Source of the DNA: Jatrophihabitans sp. GAS493
Lineage (GTDB): Bacteria; Actinomycetota; Actinomycetes; Mycobacteriales; Jatrophihabitantaceae
DNA length: 64,000 nucleotides
Reading direction: 5' to 3'
NCBI RefSeq assembly: GCF_900230215.1
Contig: NZ_LT907982.1
Location: 4,077,568 to 4,141,567 of the forward strand
Made by a program: the position numbers and the translations under genes. Below the pieces are notes generated by a model. It was not told the origin of the DNA, searched no databases, and saw only the letters and a program-made list of their open reading frames with translations. Below, piece after piece: positions 17,001 through 23,128 of the stretch (the stretch's first letter is position 1; every line of letters begins with the position of its first letter).

Positions 17001-19336
17001 ATGTCGGCCTGGGTGGTGGCATAGGTCGCGGTGCAGGTCGTCGAGTCATTCGGGCCCAGCGTCGTCGTCGGGCAGGTGATCACCGGAACCGGGCCCGCCG
17101 GCGCGGTGAAGGTGTCGGCGATCGAGATGCCGTGGAGGGTCACGTTTCCGGAGTTGGTCACGACGAAGGAGTAGGCGATCGACTGTCCGGCCGCGGTCAC
17201 CGTCGTCGGCGCCGCCGTCTTGCGGATGGTCAGGGCCGGCGTGCGGGTGACGTTCACGGTGGCGGTGGAGGCGTTCGAGGCGACCGCTCCCCCGACGATG
17301 TCGGCGCCGTTGGCCACCGCGCTGTTCACGATGCTGCCGTTGTCCATGTCGGCCTGGGTCACCGGGTAGGTGGCGGTGCAGGTGGTCGAGGCGGTGGCGG
17401 CGAGGGTGGTGACCGGGCAGGTGATCACCGGAACCGGGCCCGCCGGCGCGGTGAGGGTGTCGGCGATCGAGATGGAGCTGATCGTCGAGTCGCCGGAGTT
17501 GGTTACCCGGAAGGAGTAGGTGACGGTCTTGCCGGCTGCGTTGACCGTCGTCGGGGTCGCCGTCTTGGCCAGGGTCAGGGCCGGACGGATGGTCGGCACC
17601 GGCACGGTCGAGGAGTTGGTCACCGTGCGGTTCAACGAATCCGCGCCGCTGACCGAAGCCGTGTTGCTGTTTCCGCTCACCGGGGCCGTCGCCGTGCAGG
17701 TGTAAGTGGTCGAGGCACCGGCCGCGAGAGTCCCGATGGCCCGGGCACAGCCGGCGGTGGTCGCGTCGGTGACCGCAACCGAGGCGAGGCTGGTGTTGCC
17801 GGTGTTGTTGACGGTGATCGTGTAGGTGACGGTCTCGCCGACGCGGTAGGCCGCCTTGTCGGCCGTCTTGCTGATGGAGATGGACGGGCTGAGGACGGTG
17901 ACCACGGCCTGCCCGGCCCCGGAGAGTGCGTCGCCCTGGGCATCCGTGCCGGAGACGTTGGCGACGTTGGTGAAGGTGCTCGACCCGGCGACCCCCGTGC
18001 AGGTGTACGTCGTGGTGCCGTTGAGGTTCCCGATGTTCTTGTTGCAGGCCGGGGTCACCGGGTCGTTGACGACCACGCTGGTCGCGGTGCTGCCGACGAC
18101 CGGATTGGTGACGCTGATCGTGTACGTGACCGTGTCCCCGGCATGCACCGTCGAGGGCGATGCCGTCTTGGTGATCTGCAGGACCGGGATGGGCACCGAC
18201 ATGACCAGTTCCTGGGCCAGGTAGGAGTCACCCGAGGTGCTGAAACTCAGGCTGGCCGCCGTGTCGCCCGGTTTGATCACGGTTGGCGCGACGGGGAATT
18301 GCTTGGCGTCGACCGAGAAGTTGTTGACCGCGGTGTTGGGGTAGGTGCTCTGCGCGAATGATGTGAAGAAGTTGGTGTTGGAGGCACCGGGACCGGCCGG
18401 GTCGGTCTGGGCCGTGCCGTTGATCGACAACTGATCACCGGTGATTCCCCAGTCACCCTCGTAGGCCACCACCCCGACCGTCGCCTGCCCGCTGACCCGG
18501 AACCCCGAGATCGATGTGGTCGTCGGCGAGTCGGTGGAGTTCTGCCGGACATGCCCGTCGTAGACGAAGACCTCCCGCTTGGTCGGCGCGTTCACCGGGT
18601 CGGCCGCGGGGTAGGAGTAGACGAGTACGAGCGACCAGCCGCCCATGCATCCGAAGCCGGCCGGCGTCCAGACATTCGCGGTGGTAATGGTCAGCGGGGT
18701 GCCCGTCGGGGCGTTGGCGAAGGAGGGCGTCACGTTCGCCGCCGCTGAGTAGAACTGGGGCTGGTTCACGGCGACGTTGCTGATCGTGTCTGCCGTGTAG
18801 CGCCCGGCGCCCACCGCGATCGTCGGGTTGGCCCCCACGGTCAGCTGCACCGGCGTGGAGGCGGCGGCACCGGGCGGCTGCACCGCGCTGGGCGAGTTGC
18901 TGGTGTTACAGCGCGATGTGACGGTGGAGTTGGTGCCGGTTCGGAAGACACCCGTGTCACCGGCCCAGAGCAGCCGCGCGTAGGCGATCGATGCCCCGGT
19001 CGGGATCGTCAGCCGGATGCTCGAGGAGTTGAACCAGTTCTTACCCGTGTCGGCGCCGGTCTGGGTCATATAGAAGTTGTCGTTGACGCCGCTGCTCTGG
19101 GTGCCGCTACGGGTTGTTGCCGAGGTGCAGGCGGTGTTGCCGGCCGGACAGGCGAGGTTGGCGTTGCCGGCCAGCAGGGCGTCGCCGTAGACCTGCTGAT
19201 CGAAGGCGAGCGAGAGGGGCGCCTCGACGGCGGCCTGCGCGGCGGGCGCGAAGCCGACACCGAGGCCGACGGCCAGCGCGGTGACGAGCAACGCGGCGAG
19301 AAAGCGCCGAGAACGTGCGAACTGCACCGATGGCAC
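8090..19336 (-). CDS. Giant repetitive LPXTG-like surface protein (DUF11/DUF7507-type)
   Basis: The protein has 3,748 residues. It starts with a Sec signal peptide (RRFLAALLVTALAVGLGVGF, cleavage near AQA-AVE). Next come an N-terminal beta domain of about 350 residues, two DUF11 domains (about 385-580), 25 tandem repeats of about 115 residues (about 584-3455), and two variant repeats containing DSNNNGSLDVGD and DNNGDGVTGPGD acidic loops. The C-terminus reads LSTTG near 3710, a hydrophobic helix, then RRRGEDG, which is the layout of a sortase substrate. A long cell-wall-anchored fibre or adhesin is the likely role. The GTG start follows GGGAGAGG. No sortase is in the window. Confidence 0.92.
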   Translation of the reverse strand: MPSVQFARSRRFLAALLVTALAVGLGVGFAPAAQAAVEAPLSLAFDQQVYGDALLAGNANLACPAGNTACTSATTRSGTQSSGVNDNFYMTQTGADTGKNWFNSSSIRLTIPTGASIAYARLLWAGDTGVFRTGTNSTVTSRCNTSNSPSAVQPPGAAASTPVQLTVGANPTIAVGAGRYTADTISNVAVNQPQFYSAAANVTPSFANAPTGTPLTITTANVWTPAGFGCMGGWSLVLVYSYPAADPVNAPTKREVFVYDGHVRQNSTDSPTTTSISGFRVSGQATVGVVAYEGDWGITGDQLSINGTAQTDPAGPGASNTNFFTSFAQSTYPNTAVNNFSVDAKQFPVAPTVIKPGDTAASLSFSTSGDSYLAQELVMSVPIPVLQITKTASPSTVHAGDTVTYTISVTNPVVGSTATSVVVNDPVTPACNKNIGNLNGTTTYTCTGVAGSSTFTNVANVSGTDAQGDALSGAGQAVVTVLSPSISISKTADKAAYRVGETVTYTITVNNTGNTSLASVAVTDATTAGCARAIGTLAAGASTTYTCTATAPVSGNSNTASVSGADSLNRTVTNSSTVPVPTIRPALTLAKTATPTTVNAAGKTVTYSFRVTNSGDSTISSISIADTLTAPAGPVPVITCPVTTLAATASTTCTATYPVTQADMDNGSIVNSAVANGADIVGGAVASNASTATVNVTRTPALTIRKTAAPTTVTAAGQSIAYSFVVTNSGNVTLHGISIADTFTAPAGPVPVITCPTTTLGPNDSTTCTATYATTQADIDQGSVTNSATASGLDPTNAAVVSTPSVASVTAAPGASLSLVKSASPTVVSGAGQKVTYSFLVTNTGNLTLNALAITDTFSAPAGPAPTVTCPTSTLAPNAATTCTATYTVTQVDVDNGSIKNAAIANATDTKGRAVASAQSTATVSVSASPKLTMTKTALPTTITAAGQKVAYTFAVTNSGNVTIRNLSILDAMTSPAGPTPTVTCATTTLAPGAGTNCTASYTATQADVDQGTIKNSAVAQGSDPGGNTVTSPASTAVVTIPPTASLNLVKTATPTTITALGQQVGYQFLVTNTGNVTLSSVGVSDTLSAPAAPALVVSCPPATLVPGANVRCTATYTATQADVDNGSINNTALARALTPAGATVSSTPSTAAVTVNVTSALTLSKAASPTTISGPGQNVSYTFTVTNSGQTTISGITVNDPMFTGVHAPTCAAAALAPGAATVCTASYLSTQADVDRGSIVNTATASGTTPQGARVTSAPSTATVTAATSPRLQLTKAASPSSFATAGRTITYTFTVVNTGNVTVSGIAISDSLAAPAGPQLTPITCAATSLAPNGSTSCSATYLTTAADLDNGSINNTATATGTATGGSAVTSNQSTATVNAVTNAALSLSKSAAPATISQAGQVITYSFAVTNSGNQTITHLAVTDINHAPAGPLSGVVSCPVTTLAAGATTTCTVTYTASQADVDHGSIANTAVASGANPAGTSVASNSSSALVTVNQSPALSVAKTSSPTTVIRAGEQVVYTFVVTNQGNVTISGVSIADSFSSPAGPPVTPICPATALAPGASLTCTATYTASQADVDNGTIGNSATASGTGPDGAPITSPPATVAVAVPPRPSLSLLKAATPATVTAVGQIVQYTFTIRNTGNVTLSANGVTDSLTPPAGPALSVSCPSSSLPPGAVMVCTASHSVTQLDVDNGSISNSATAHSIDPAGNAVASPPSTATVGVTQQASLSITKSASPATITAATQSVTYAFAVTNTGNVTVTNLAVADTLAAPAGPQLAPIACPVTVLVPGANTICSATYTATQADIDNGSINNSATANALDPARSPVVSDPSTASVTVAAAPSLKLAKTVSPTIYDTVGQVLTYTFTVTNNGNQTIAGLAVTDPMFTGANAPLCATGTLAPSAKTTCTATHAVTQADLDAGSVQNTASASGVGPGGATVTAPPATATATGNATPLLNLVKTANPTSVTTAGSTIAYTFHVTNTGNVTVSGLAIGDLFAPPAVPTGAGISCAATTLAPGAATDCTTSYVVTQTDIDSGSITNTATATGLTPSGNPITSPPSSVIVAVPATPALSVEKKASPATITTAGQPVTYTFVVSNVGNVTMSLLSINDTLAAPAGPPVIASCPQRSIAPAAQITCSATYTATQTDIDHGSIVNTATASAQTPAGLTITSPPSTSTVTVAQNAELTLVKSVSRSTVTEPGQVLTYTFTVTNTGNVSVGAIAIDDPMFAGAAAPACSVTSLAPGASTTCTADYTTTQADIDAGGIDNTATAGGSDPQGQPVTSAPSTAIVTATQNPAMLLIKSALSGSIDTVGQSVTYAFAVTNTGNVTISDLTILDTQVSPAGPASAAVCPVTILAPGASTTCLSSYVSTQADFDTGTITDTATANGLDAQGNPASSNPSTAIVIANTSLDLLLQKTATPAQIATAGNQIVYRFIVTNAGSVTIHGLAVQDVFAAPAGPELSVTCAQTTLASLASTTCNATYLATQADADNGVISNTATVTGLDPSDGVVTSNPSTATVVINPSASLVLTKTADPTSVERLGQSIQYSFQVRNTGNVSVNSLAIDDPLLSASAPAACAPATIAPGETSTCTATYSVTQADLDRGQITNVAVANGVTPGGGPVSSAQATATVAVTQIRELALVKSAIYTAPVVGVGAPIDYDFALTNTGNVTLTGLSISDHLHAPAGPALAVACPTAPLPPNATALCTGSYTTTQADVDNGSIDNDATAAGTAPDGSPVASLDSTASVPVSQSPALTLKKSASPTTETAVGDRVNYTFVVTNSGDTTITGLAVDDLLTAPAGPPLSVSCPVTALSPTQSTTCTASYLLTQADVDHGSVGNSATATGLAPSGAVVSSDPSTATVTVPAAPGLSLVKSAAPTTVSDSGAVVGYSFQVTNTGNVTLHGLAIEDTFDSPAAPPLAPITCPVTTLAPHGTTTCLASYTATQADVDSGQIRNTAHAAATDPADDPVRSNDSVATVTIPQTPALSLVKSAGPGSVSAVGDEISYEFLVTNTGNDTISQLAITDALIAPAAPVLAVSCPVTTLAPGDSTTCTSTYAVTQADLDNGSVGNGATAGGVDPTGSAVTSNPSNASVNATQSPAVSLAKSATPSTITAAGQTVDYSFVVSNTGNVSVTNLTIDDNLAPPAGPGIAISCPATSLAPGTFTTCTSTYTVTQADVDHGRVDNSAVANVVGPAGQHVASNSSTADVVVPPGPALTVAKSASPTSVVAAGADVAYTFVVTNTGNVTLTALSVADTFTAPAGPPPTVLCPATPVAPGAAVTCTSTYRVTQADMDHGRIDNSAVASAIGPSGASVDSASSTAAVLANAAPALSVVKSSLNTLVSKAGESVSYEFEVTNTGNVTLDDVSIADTLAAPAGPALTPVCPTSSIPPGSSLTCTADYVVTQADIDNGVISNSATASATDPDGTPTTSAPSTALIPVFVGPPSVSLVKQATVTDSNNNGSLDVGDAVSWTFLVTNTGPFTLRVTVVDRVAGAVTCAQPLLPPGEATTCTADQPHILTQADFDAGSLNNTATVIATTAGGSGGSQVISPPSSATVALPTGPSLELVKRAQVIDNNGDGVTGPGDTILWTFVVTNTGNVTLSNLVVHDARAGAISCPAAALAPTRSVTCSAAPHEITQAEAAAGDIVNTATATATPPGDRAPVSSPSATAIVVIGAAVGGAEVGGDGGGSATTTTPPHLSTTGVQALGPSISFGLLAILLGALLTGAGLIRRRGEDG
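8965..17590 (-). repeat. Tandem array of 25 divergent 345 bp coding repeats
   Basis: Each unit encodes about 115 residues with the pattern LxLxKxAxPTT, YxFxVTNTGNVT, DTxxAPAGP, CPxTTLAPGA, TCTATYxxTQADVDNGSIxNTATA. The span of 8.6 kb equals about 25 units of 345 bp. Copies differ in sequence and in a minor subtype (DPMFTGANAP replaces DTLAAPAGP in four units), so the array is old and maintained under selection rather than freshly expanded. Confidence 0.9.
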
Positions 19337-19548
19337 CGCCTCTCCCGCCGAAGTGTGCGTTTAGGCGACTAGCCGCCGACTGTAGCGTTTCAGCCTCGCC
19401 CCGCAACGGCCTAATCCCCGGAGGGTGATTGCACTTGGGCGCCTTCCCACCCACCCGGCGGTCTCCCTCGCACCGTGAAACCCTACTGGCTAGTAGTCTT
19501 CGCTGAAACCAACCGGCTGCGCGACAGCCATGCCCCTGAGGGAGAGCC
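19337..19548. promoter_or_regulatory. Divergent promoter region of giant protein and SRPBCC gene
   Basis: These 212 bp contain no open gene. They hold ribosome sites for both flanking genes (GGGAGAGG on the minus strand, GGGAGAG on the plus strand). I see no clear operator. Confidence 0.5.
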
Positions 19549-20082
19549 ATGCCGAGGCGAATGACCGTGTCCGAGAGCATCGTGATCGCGCTGGATCCGC
19601 AGGCCATCTACCCGCATCTCAGCGATCCGACGCAGACGCCCCGCTGGAGCCCGGAGAACACCGGCGCCACCGCCGCGTCAATCGGGGCGAACGGGCTGGC
19701 AGCCGGAGCGACGTTCGTGGGACGGAACAAGCGCCACGGCTTTCGCTGGTGTACTCAGTGCACGGTCACCGCCGCTGAGCCCGGGCGGCGCTTCGCCTTC
19801 CGCGCCCACAAGATGGGGCTCGGCACGCCTCGAGTCTCGGCACCGATCGCGAGCTGGGAGTACACGCTGGAGACGGTCGAGGGGGGTACCCGGGTCACTG
19901 AGACCTGGACCGACGACCGCACGAAATGGCCCGACGTCATCGCCGCCGTCTTCGACCGCATCGTCACCCGGAAGAAGTCCTTCGCCGAGTTCAACGCCCG
20001 CAACATCCACATCACCCTGCGCAACCTCAAGACGACGCTCGAGCAACAGCACCGGGTCCCCAGCGCGGACGGCCGGGCCTAG
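19549..20082 (+). CDS. SRPBCC family protein (polyketide cyclase/START-like)
   Basis: A 177-residue protein with a typical SRPBCC opening (SESIVIALDPQAIYPHLSDPTQTPRWSPEN). Middle strands include FRWCTQCTVTAAEPGRRFAFRAHK and the motif SWEYTLETVEGGTRVTETW. Such helix-grip proteins bind hydrophobic ligands in a cavity; here the ligand is unknown. It flanks the lipid-type catabolic block, which would fit a ligand carrier role, but that is inference. It converges on the SDR gene, overlapping its 3' end by four bases. Confidence 0.82.
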   Translation: MPRRMTVSESIVIALDPQAIYPHLSDPTQTPRWSPENTGATAASIGANGLAAGATFVGRNKRHGFRWCTQCTVTAAEPGRRFAFRAHKMGLGTPRVSAPIASWEYTLETVEGGTRVTETWTDDRTKWPDVIAAVFDRIVTRKKSFAEFNARNIHITLRNLKTTLEQQHRVPSADGRA

Positions 20083-20843
20083 ACCAGTTCGCTGCCACCG
20101 TCGACGTAGAGAACCTGGCCGGTGACGTAGCCTGCCTCCTCCCCGGCCAGGAAGGCTGCGGCGTTGGCGATATCCGCCGGTAGCCCGCCGCGACGCACCG
20201 GCAGGGCGGCCGCGACCGACTCGCGCAGCGAATCGATTGTCATGCCGATCCGCTGCGCGGTGGCCGAGGTCATCGCCGTCTCGATGAAGCCGGGGGCGAT
20301 CGCGTTCGCCGTTACCCCGTAGGGGCCAAGTTCGATGGCCAGCGTCTTGGTCAGCCCCTGCAGCCCGGCCTTGGCCGCCGAGTAATTGCTCTGCCCACGG
20401 TTGCCCAGAGCCGAGGTCGACGACATGCTGATAATGCGCCCGTAGCGCTGCTCGACCATATGCCGCTGCGCGAGCTGGCTGCAGATGAACGCACCGCCGA
20501 GATGGACGTTCATGACCGTCGACCAGTCGTCATCGCTCATCTTGAAGAGCAGGTTGTCCCGCAGAACACCGGCATTGTTCACCAGAATGTGCAGGCCGCC
20601 GAACTCACCGACCAGCTCGTCGACCACGGCCGACACCTCCTCCCGCCGGGTCACGTCGGCCCCGAAAGCACGGGCCGATCCGCCGGCGGCGACGATCTCA
20701 TCGGCCGTCCGCTGCGCGAGTGCGGCATTGAGATCGAGCACACCGACCTTCGCGCCATCCGCGGCCAGACGCGATGCGACGGCGGCGCCGATGCCTTGCG
20801 CCCCACCGGTGACCAGTGCGACGCGATTATGCAGACCTGGCAT
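20079..20843 (-). CDS. SDR family oxidoreductase, FabG-type
   Basis: About 254 residues starting MPGLHNRVALVTGGAQGIG. TGGAQGIG is the NAD(P) loop, NNAGV the central motif, and SSTSALGN...NYSAAK supplies the Ser-Tyr-Lys active site. A 3-hydroxyacyl-CoA or 3-oxoacyl reductase/dehydrogenase role fits the surrounding acyl-CoA genes. The ATG at 20843 follows GGAAGAGGAG, a near-perfect ribosome site, so the 20 extra upstream residues are dismissed. It lies 104 bp downstream of the FMN oxidoreductase gene with a candidate regulator site between them. Confidence 0.85.
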   Translation of the reverse strand: MPGLHNRVALVTGGAQGIGAAVASRLAADGAKVGVLDLNAALAQRTADEIVAAGGSARAFGADVTRREEVSAVVDELVGEFGGLHILVNNAGVLRDNLLFKMSDDDWSTVMNVHLGGAFICSQLAQRHMVEQRYGRIISMSSTSALGNRGQSNYSAAKAGLQGLTKTLAIELGPYGVTANAIAPGFIETAMTSATAQRIGMTIDSLRESVAAALPVRRGGLPADIANAAAFLAGEEAGYVTGQVLYVDGGSELV

Positions 20844-20923
20844 GTTTTGCTCCTCTTCCAGTTTGTGACGGCCCTCAGTGAAACCGACCGCGCGTCGGCC
20901 CACCAGGGCGGGCAGCGGCGCCC

Positions 20924-20939
20924 TTGGACTTCTCGACAG
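20924..20939. promoter_or_regulatory. Weak variant of the TTGGAG-N4-CTCCAA operator
   Basis: TTGGAC-TTCT-CGACAG lies 80 bp upstream of the FabG-type SDR start. It matches 8 of 12 consensus positions, and it shares the TTGGACT-NN-TCGACA core with the site at 30869. It may be a lower-affinity site or chance. Confidence 0.3.
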
Positions 20940-20947
20940 CCTGAGAA

Positions 20948-21883
20948 TCAGTCGCGGGCCGACTGGGCCAGCTCGCGAACCACATCGCGGAATTCAGTCA
21001 GCGTGCGTTCAAAGATCTCGGCCACCGACAGCACCTCGTCGATGCGACCGGCGACCTGGCCGAGCTGGGCCAGGCTCGACTCGAGGTCGCCTCCGTAGTA
21101 CAGCGTGGTGACCTGGGCCAGCACCGAGATCACGTCCGGATCCTCCATGTTTTCCAGGCGATTGGAGAGCTCGGTGCGCAGCACCCGCATCGGCCGTCCA
21201 ACGGCGCGGTTGATGAGGACGGTGTCGGTCTCGGCCGCGGCAACCACCGCCGCCTTGATGTTCTGATGCACAGCCGACTCCCGGGAGGCGAGCATGCGGG
21301 TGCCCATCTGCACTCCCTCCGCACCGAGAGCCAGCACCGACGCCAGGGAACGGCCGTCGACGATCCCTCCGGCCGCGATGACCGGGACGTTCACCCGCGA
21401 GGCCACCAGCGGCACCAGCACGGTGGTGGATACCTCACGGGGGCTCTTGAAGCCGGCCCCCTCGTTCCCTTCCACGATCAGCCCGTCCACACCGGCGGCG
21501 ACGGCTTTGAGCGCGGCAACCAGCGACGGCACGACGTGATAGACGGTCAATCCGGCCGCCTTGAGCATCGGTGTGTAGGTGGCCGGCGAGCCCGCCGAGG
21601 TCGTGATGAAGCGGACACCCTCGTCGATCACCATGTCGATCACCCGCGGATCCTTGGCGAAGAGCAGCGGGACGTTGATTCCGAACGGTTTGTCCGTTCG
21701 CTCCCGCACACCGCGGATGTCGCTGCGAACCTCCTCGAGTGAGAGCGAACCCGGCACCAGACCCATACCTCCGGCCTCCGACACCGCCGCGACCAGCTCG
21801 GCCCGGGCCACCCACCCCATCGGGGCGGAGAGGATCGGAATGGAGATGCCGAGAGCGCTGGTTACCCTATTCTCAAAGTACAT
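20948..21883 (-). CDS. FMN-dependent oxidoreductase, nitronate monooxygenase-like (2-nitropropane dioxygenase family)
   Basis: A 311-residue TIM-barrel flavoprotein. PILSAPMGWVARAELVAAVSEAGGMG opens the family, and VIAAGGIVDGRSLASVLALGAEGVQMGTRML is the phosphate-binding FMN motif. The catalytic histidine motif of class I nitronate monooxygenases (EAGGH) is replaced by EGNEGAGFKSP, so true nitronate oxidation is doubtful. An enoyl-CoA- or other CoA-linked reduction is a reasonable alternative in this neighbourhood. The start codon lies inside a strong inverted repeat and has no Shine-Dalgarno, which suggests a short or absent leader. Confidence 0.78.
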   Translation of the reverse strand: MYFENRVTSALGISIPILSAPMGWVARAELVAAVSEAGGMGLVPGSLSLEEVRSDIRGVRERTDKPFGINVPLLFAKDPRVIDMVIDEGVRFITTSAGSPATYTPMLKAAGLTVYHVVPSLVAALKAVAAGVDGLIVEGNEGAGFKSPREVSTTVLVPLVASRVNVPVIAAGGIVDGRSLASVLALGAEGVQMGTRMLASRESAVHQNIKAAVVAAAETDTVLINRAVGRPMRVLRTELSNRLENMEDPDVISVLAQVTTLYYGGDLESSLAQLGQVAGRIDEVLSVAEIFERTLTEFRDVVRELAQSARD

Positions 21884-21898
21884 TCTGCGAGAATAGGG
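21865..21898. promoter_or_regulatory. 10 bp inverted repeat overlapping the FMN oxidoreductase start
   Basis: CCCTATTCTC (21865-21874) and GAGAATAGGG (21889-21898) are perfect reverse complements with 14 bases between them. A second nested palindrome, ATTCT-GCG-AGAAT (21882-21894), overlaps the start codon. This looks like a dimeric repressor operator. Confidence 0.6.
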
Positions 21899-21938
21899 AG
21901 GCGCACCTCGTTCTCCTAGGGCGTTGCGGCCACGCGTT

Positions 21939-21966
21939 GTGCGATCTCACAGGCGAGTTCTCGCAC
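21939..21966. terminator. Imperfect hairpin after the long acyl-CoA dehydrogenase operon
   Basis: GTGCGA (21939-21944) pairs with TCGCAC (21961-21966), with further inner CTC/GAG pairing. It lies just beyond the last gene of the minus-strand nine-gene operon. There is no T tract. Confidence 0.35.
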
Positions 21967-21992
21967 GGCCGGCGCCGCACCAGCCGGTGTCA

Positions 21993-22020
21993 ATCAGCTG
22001 GCGTCGATCAGCTGGCGTCG
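21993..22020. repeat. 14 bp direct repeat at an acyl-CoA dehydrogenase stop codon
   Basis: ATCAGCTGGCGTCG occurs twice in tandem. The second copy covers the last codons of the dehydrogenase, and the first lies just past the stop, so the duplication copied the gene's end. Confidence 0.85.
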
Positions 22021-23111
22021 ATCACCAGTTGGGCCAGTCGCTCGAGGTGCCGCGGCGATCCACCGAAGAGATGTCGATCGGCCGTGGAGCGTTTGAAGTA
22101 CAGGTGCGCGGCATGCTCCCAGGTGAAGCCGATGCCCCCGTGTACCTGAATCGCTCCGGCCGTCACGTCGGCGGCGGTCTGCGAGCAGGCGACGTGCGCC
22201 AGGCTGGCGGCGATGCGGGTGTCGTCGACGGCGGCATCGAAGGCCCAACCGGCGTGATATGCGGCTGACCGGGCGTGCTCGACCTGCACGAGCATGTCGG
22301 CGCAGCGGTGCTTCACCGCCTGGAACGACCCGATTGGCCGACCGAACTGCAGCCGGGTCTTGGCGTATTCGACCGAGAGGTCGAGCATGCGTTCAGCCGT
22401 GCCCAGCTGCTCGGCGGCCAGCAGGGCCACCGCGCGATCGGTGCCTGATTCCACGGCTTGGCGCCCAGCCCCCGGCGCGCCGACGAGCCGGGCCGGCACC
22501 GCGGCGAAGTCGAGAACGCCTTGGCGCCGGGTCGCATCCAGCGAGCCCATCGGCGTGCGGCTCAAGCCGGGCTGCGTGACGTCGACGAGGAACAACGACT
22601 CGTCGGCCAGCACCAGCAGCTGATCGGCGTCGCAGCCGTCGAGCACATGTGCCGCGCTTCCCTCCAGGGTCCAGGCGGCAGCGTCCTGGTGAGCACTGAC
22701 GCCCGACACCGCGGGCAGCCAGGCTCCGTGGCGATCGGTGGCGACTACGGCCAGCATGGACTCACCAGCGCAGACGCCGGGCAGCAACTTCTGGGCCAGA
22801 GTTACATCCCCGCTCGCCAGCAGCACCGGCACCGCTAATCCGGCCACGGCCAGAAACGGCGTCTGGGCCAGCGAGCGACCAAGCTCCTCGGCCACGAGCT
22901 GCAGTTCCACCACACCCGCACCTCCCCCGCCCAGCTCCTCCGGCACACCCAGACCGATCAGGCCGAGTTCGCCGAGTTCCCGCCAGCGCGCGCGGTCGAG
23001 TTCGGTGGCGACCGAGGCCCCCCGGGCCATCGACTCGGGCCACGACGTGGCGATCACCTTCGCGGCCAGGTCGCGCAGGGCCAGCTGCTCCGACGAGAAT
23101 TCGAATTCCAT
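22008..23111 (-). CDS. Acyl-CoA dehydrogenase, small-subunit type
   Basis: About 367 residues starting MEFEFSSEQLALRDLAAKV. The family end QVHGGIGFTWEHAAHLYFKRS is present. The FAD motif FSEPGAGSD and the C-terminal catalytic glutamate context are absent, as in one partner of actinobacterial heteromeric dehydrogenases (FadE28/FadE29 type). Its likely partner is the larger dehydrogenase two genes upstream. I chose the ATG at 23111 because the longer form would translate the GGAGGAGAAGAAGG ribosome site. It is the last gene of the operon. Confidence 0.85.
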   Translation of the reverse strand: MEFEFSSEQLALRDLAAKVIATSWPESMARGASVATELDRARWRELGELGLIGLGVPEELGGGGAGVVELQLVAEELGRSLAQTPFLAVAGLAVPVLLASGDVTLAQKLLPGVCAGESMLAVVATDRHGAWLPAVSGVSAHQDAAAWTLEGSAAHVLDGCDADQLLVLADESLFLVDVTQPGLSRTPMGSLDATRRQGVLDFAAVPARLVGAPGAGRQAVESGTDRAVALLAAEQLGTAERMLDLSVEYAKTRLQFGRPIGSFQAVKHRCADMLVQVEHARSAAYHAGWAFDAAVDDTRIAASLAHVACSQTAADVTAGAIQVHGGIGFTWEHAAHLYFKRSTADRHLFGGSPRHLERLAQLVIDAS

Positions 23112-23128
23112 AACCTTCTTCTCCTCCA

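Noticed and set aside
10433-18361. Long plus-strand ORFs (up to 900 codons) opposite the giant surface protein gene
   Set aside because: They are rich in Gly, Arg, Asp and Val with no known motif, repeat with the 345 bp period of the true gene on the other strand, and arise from the high GC content.
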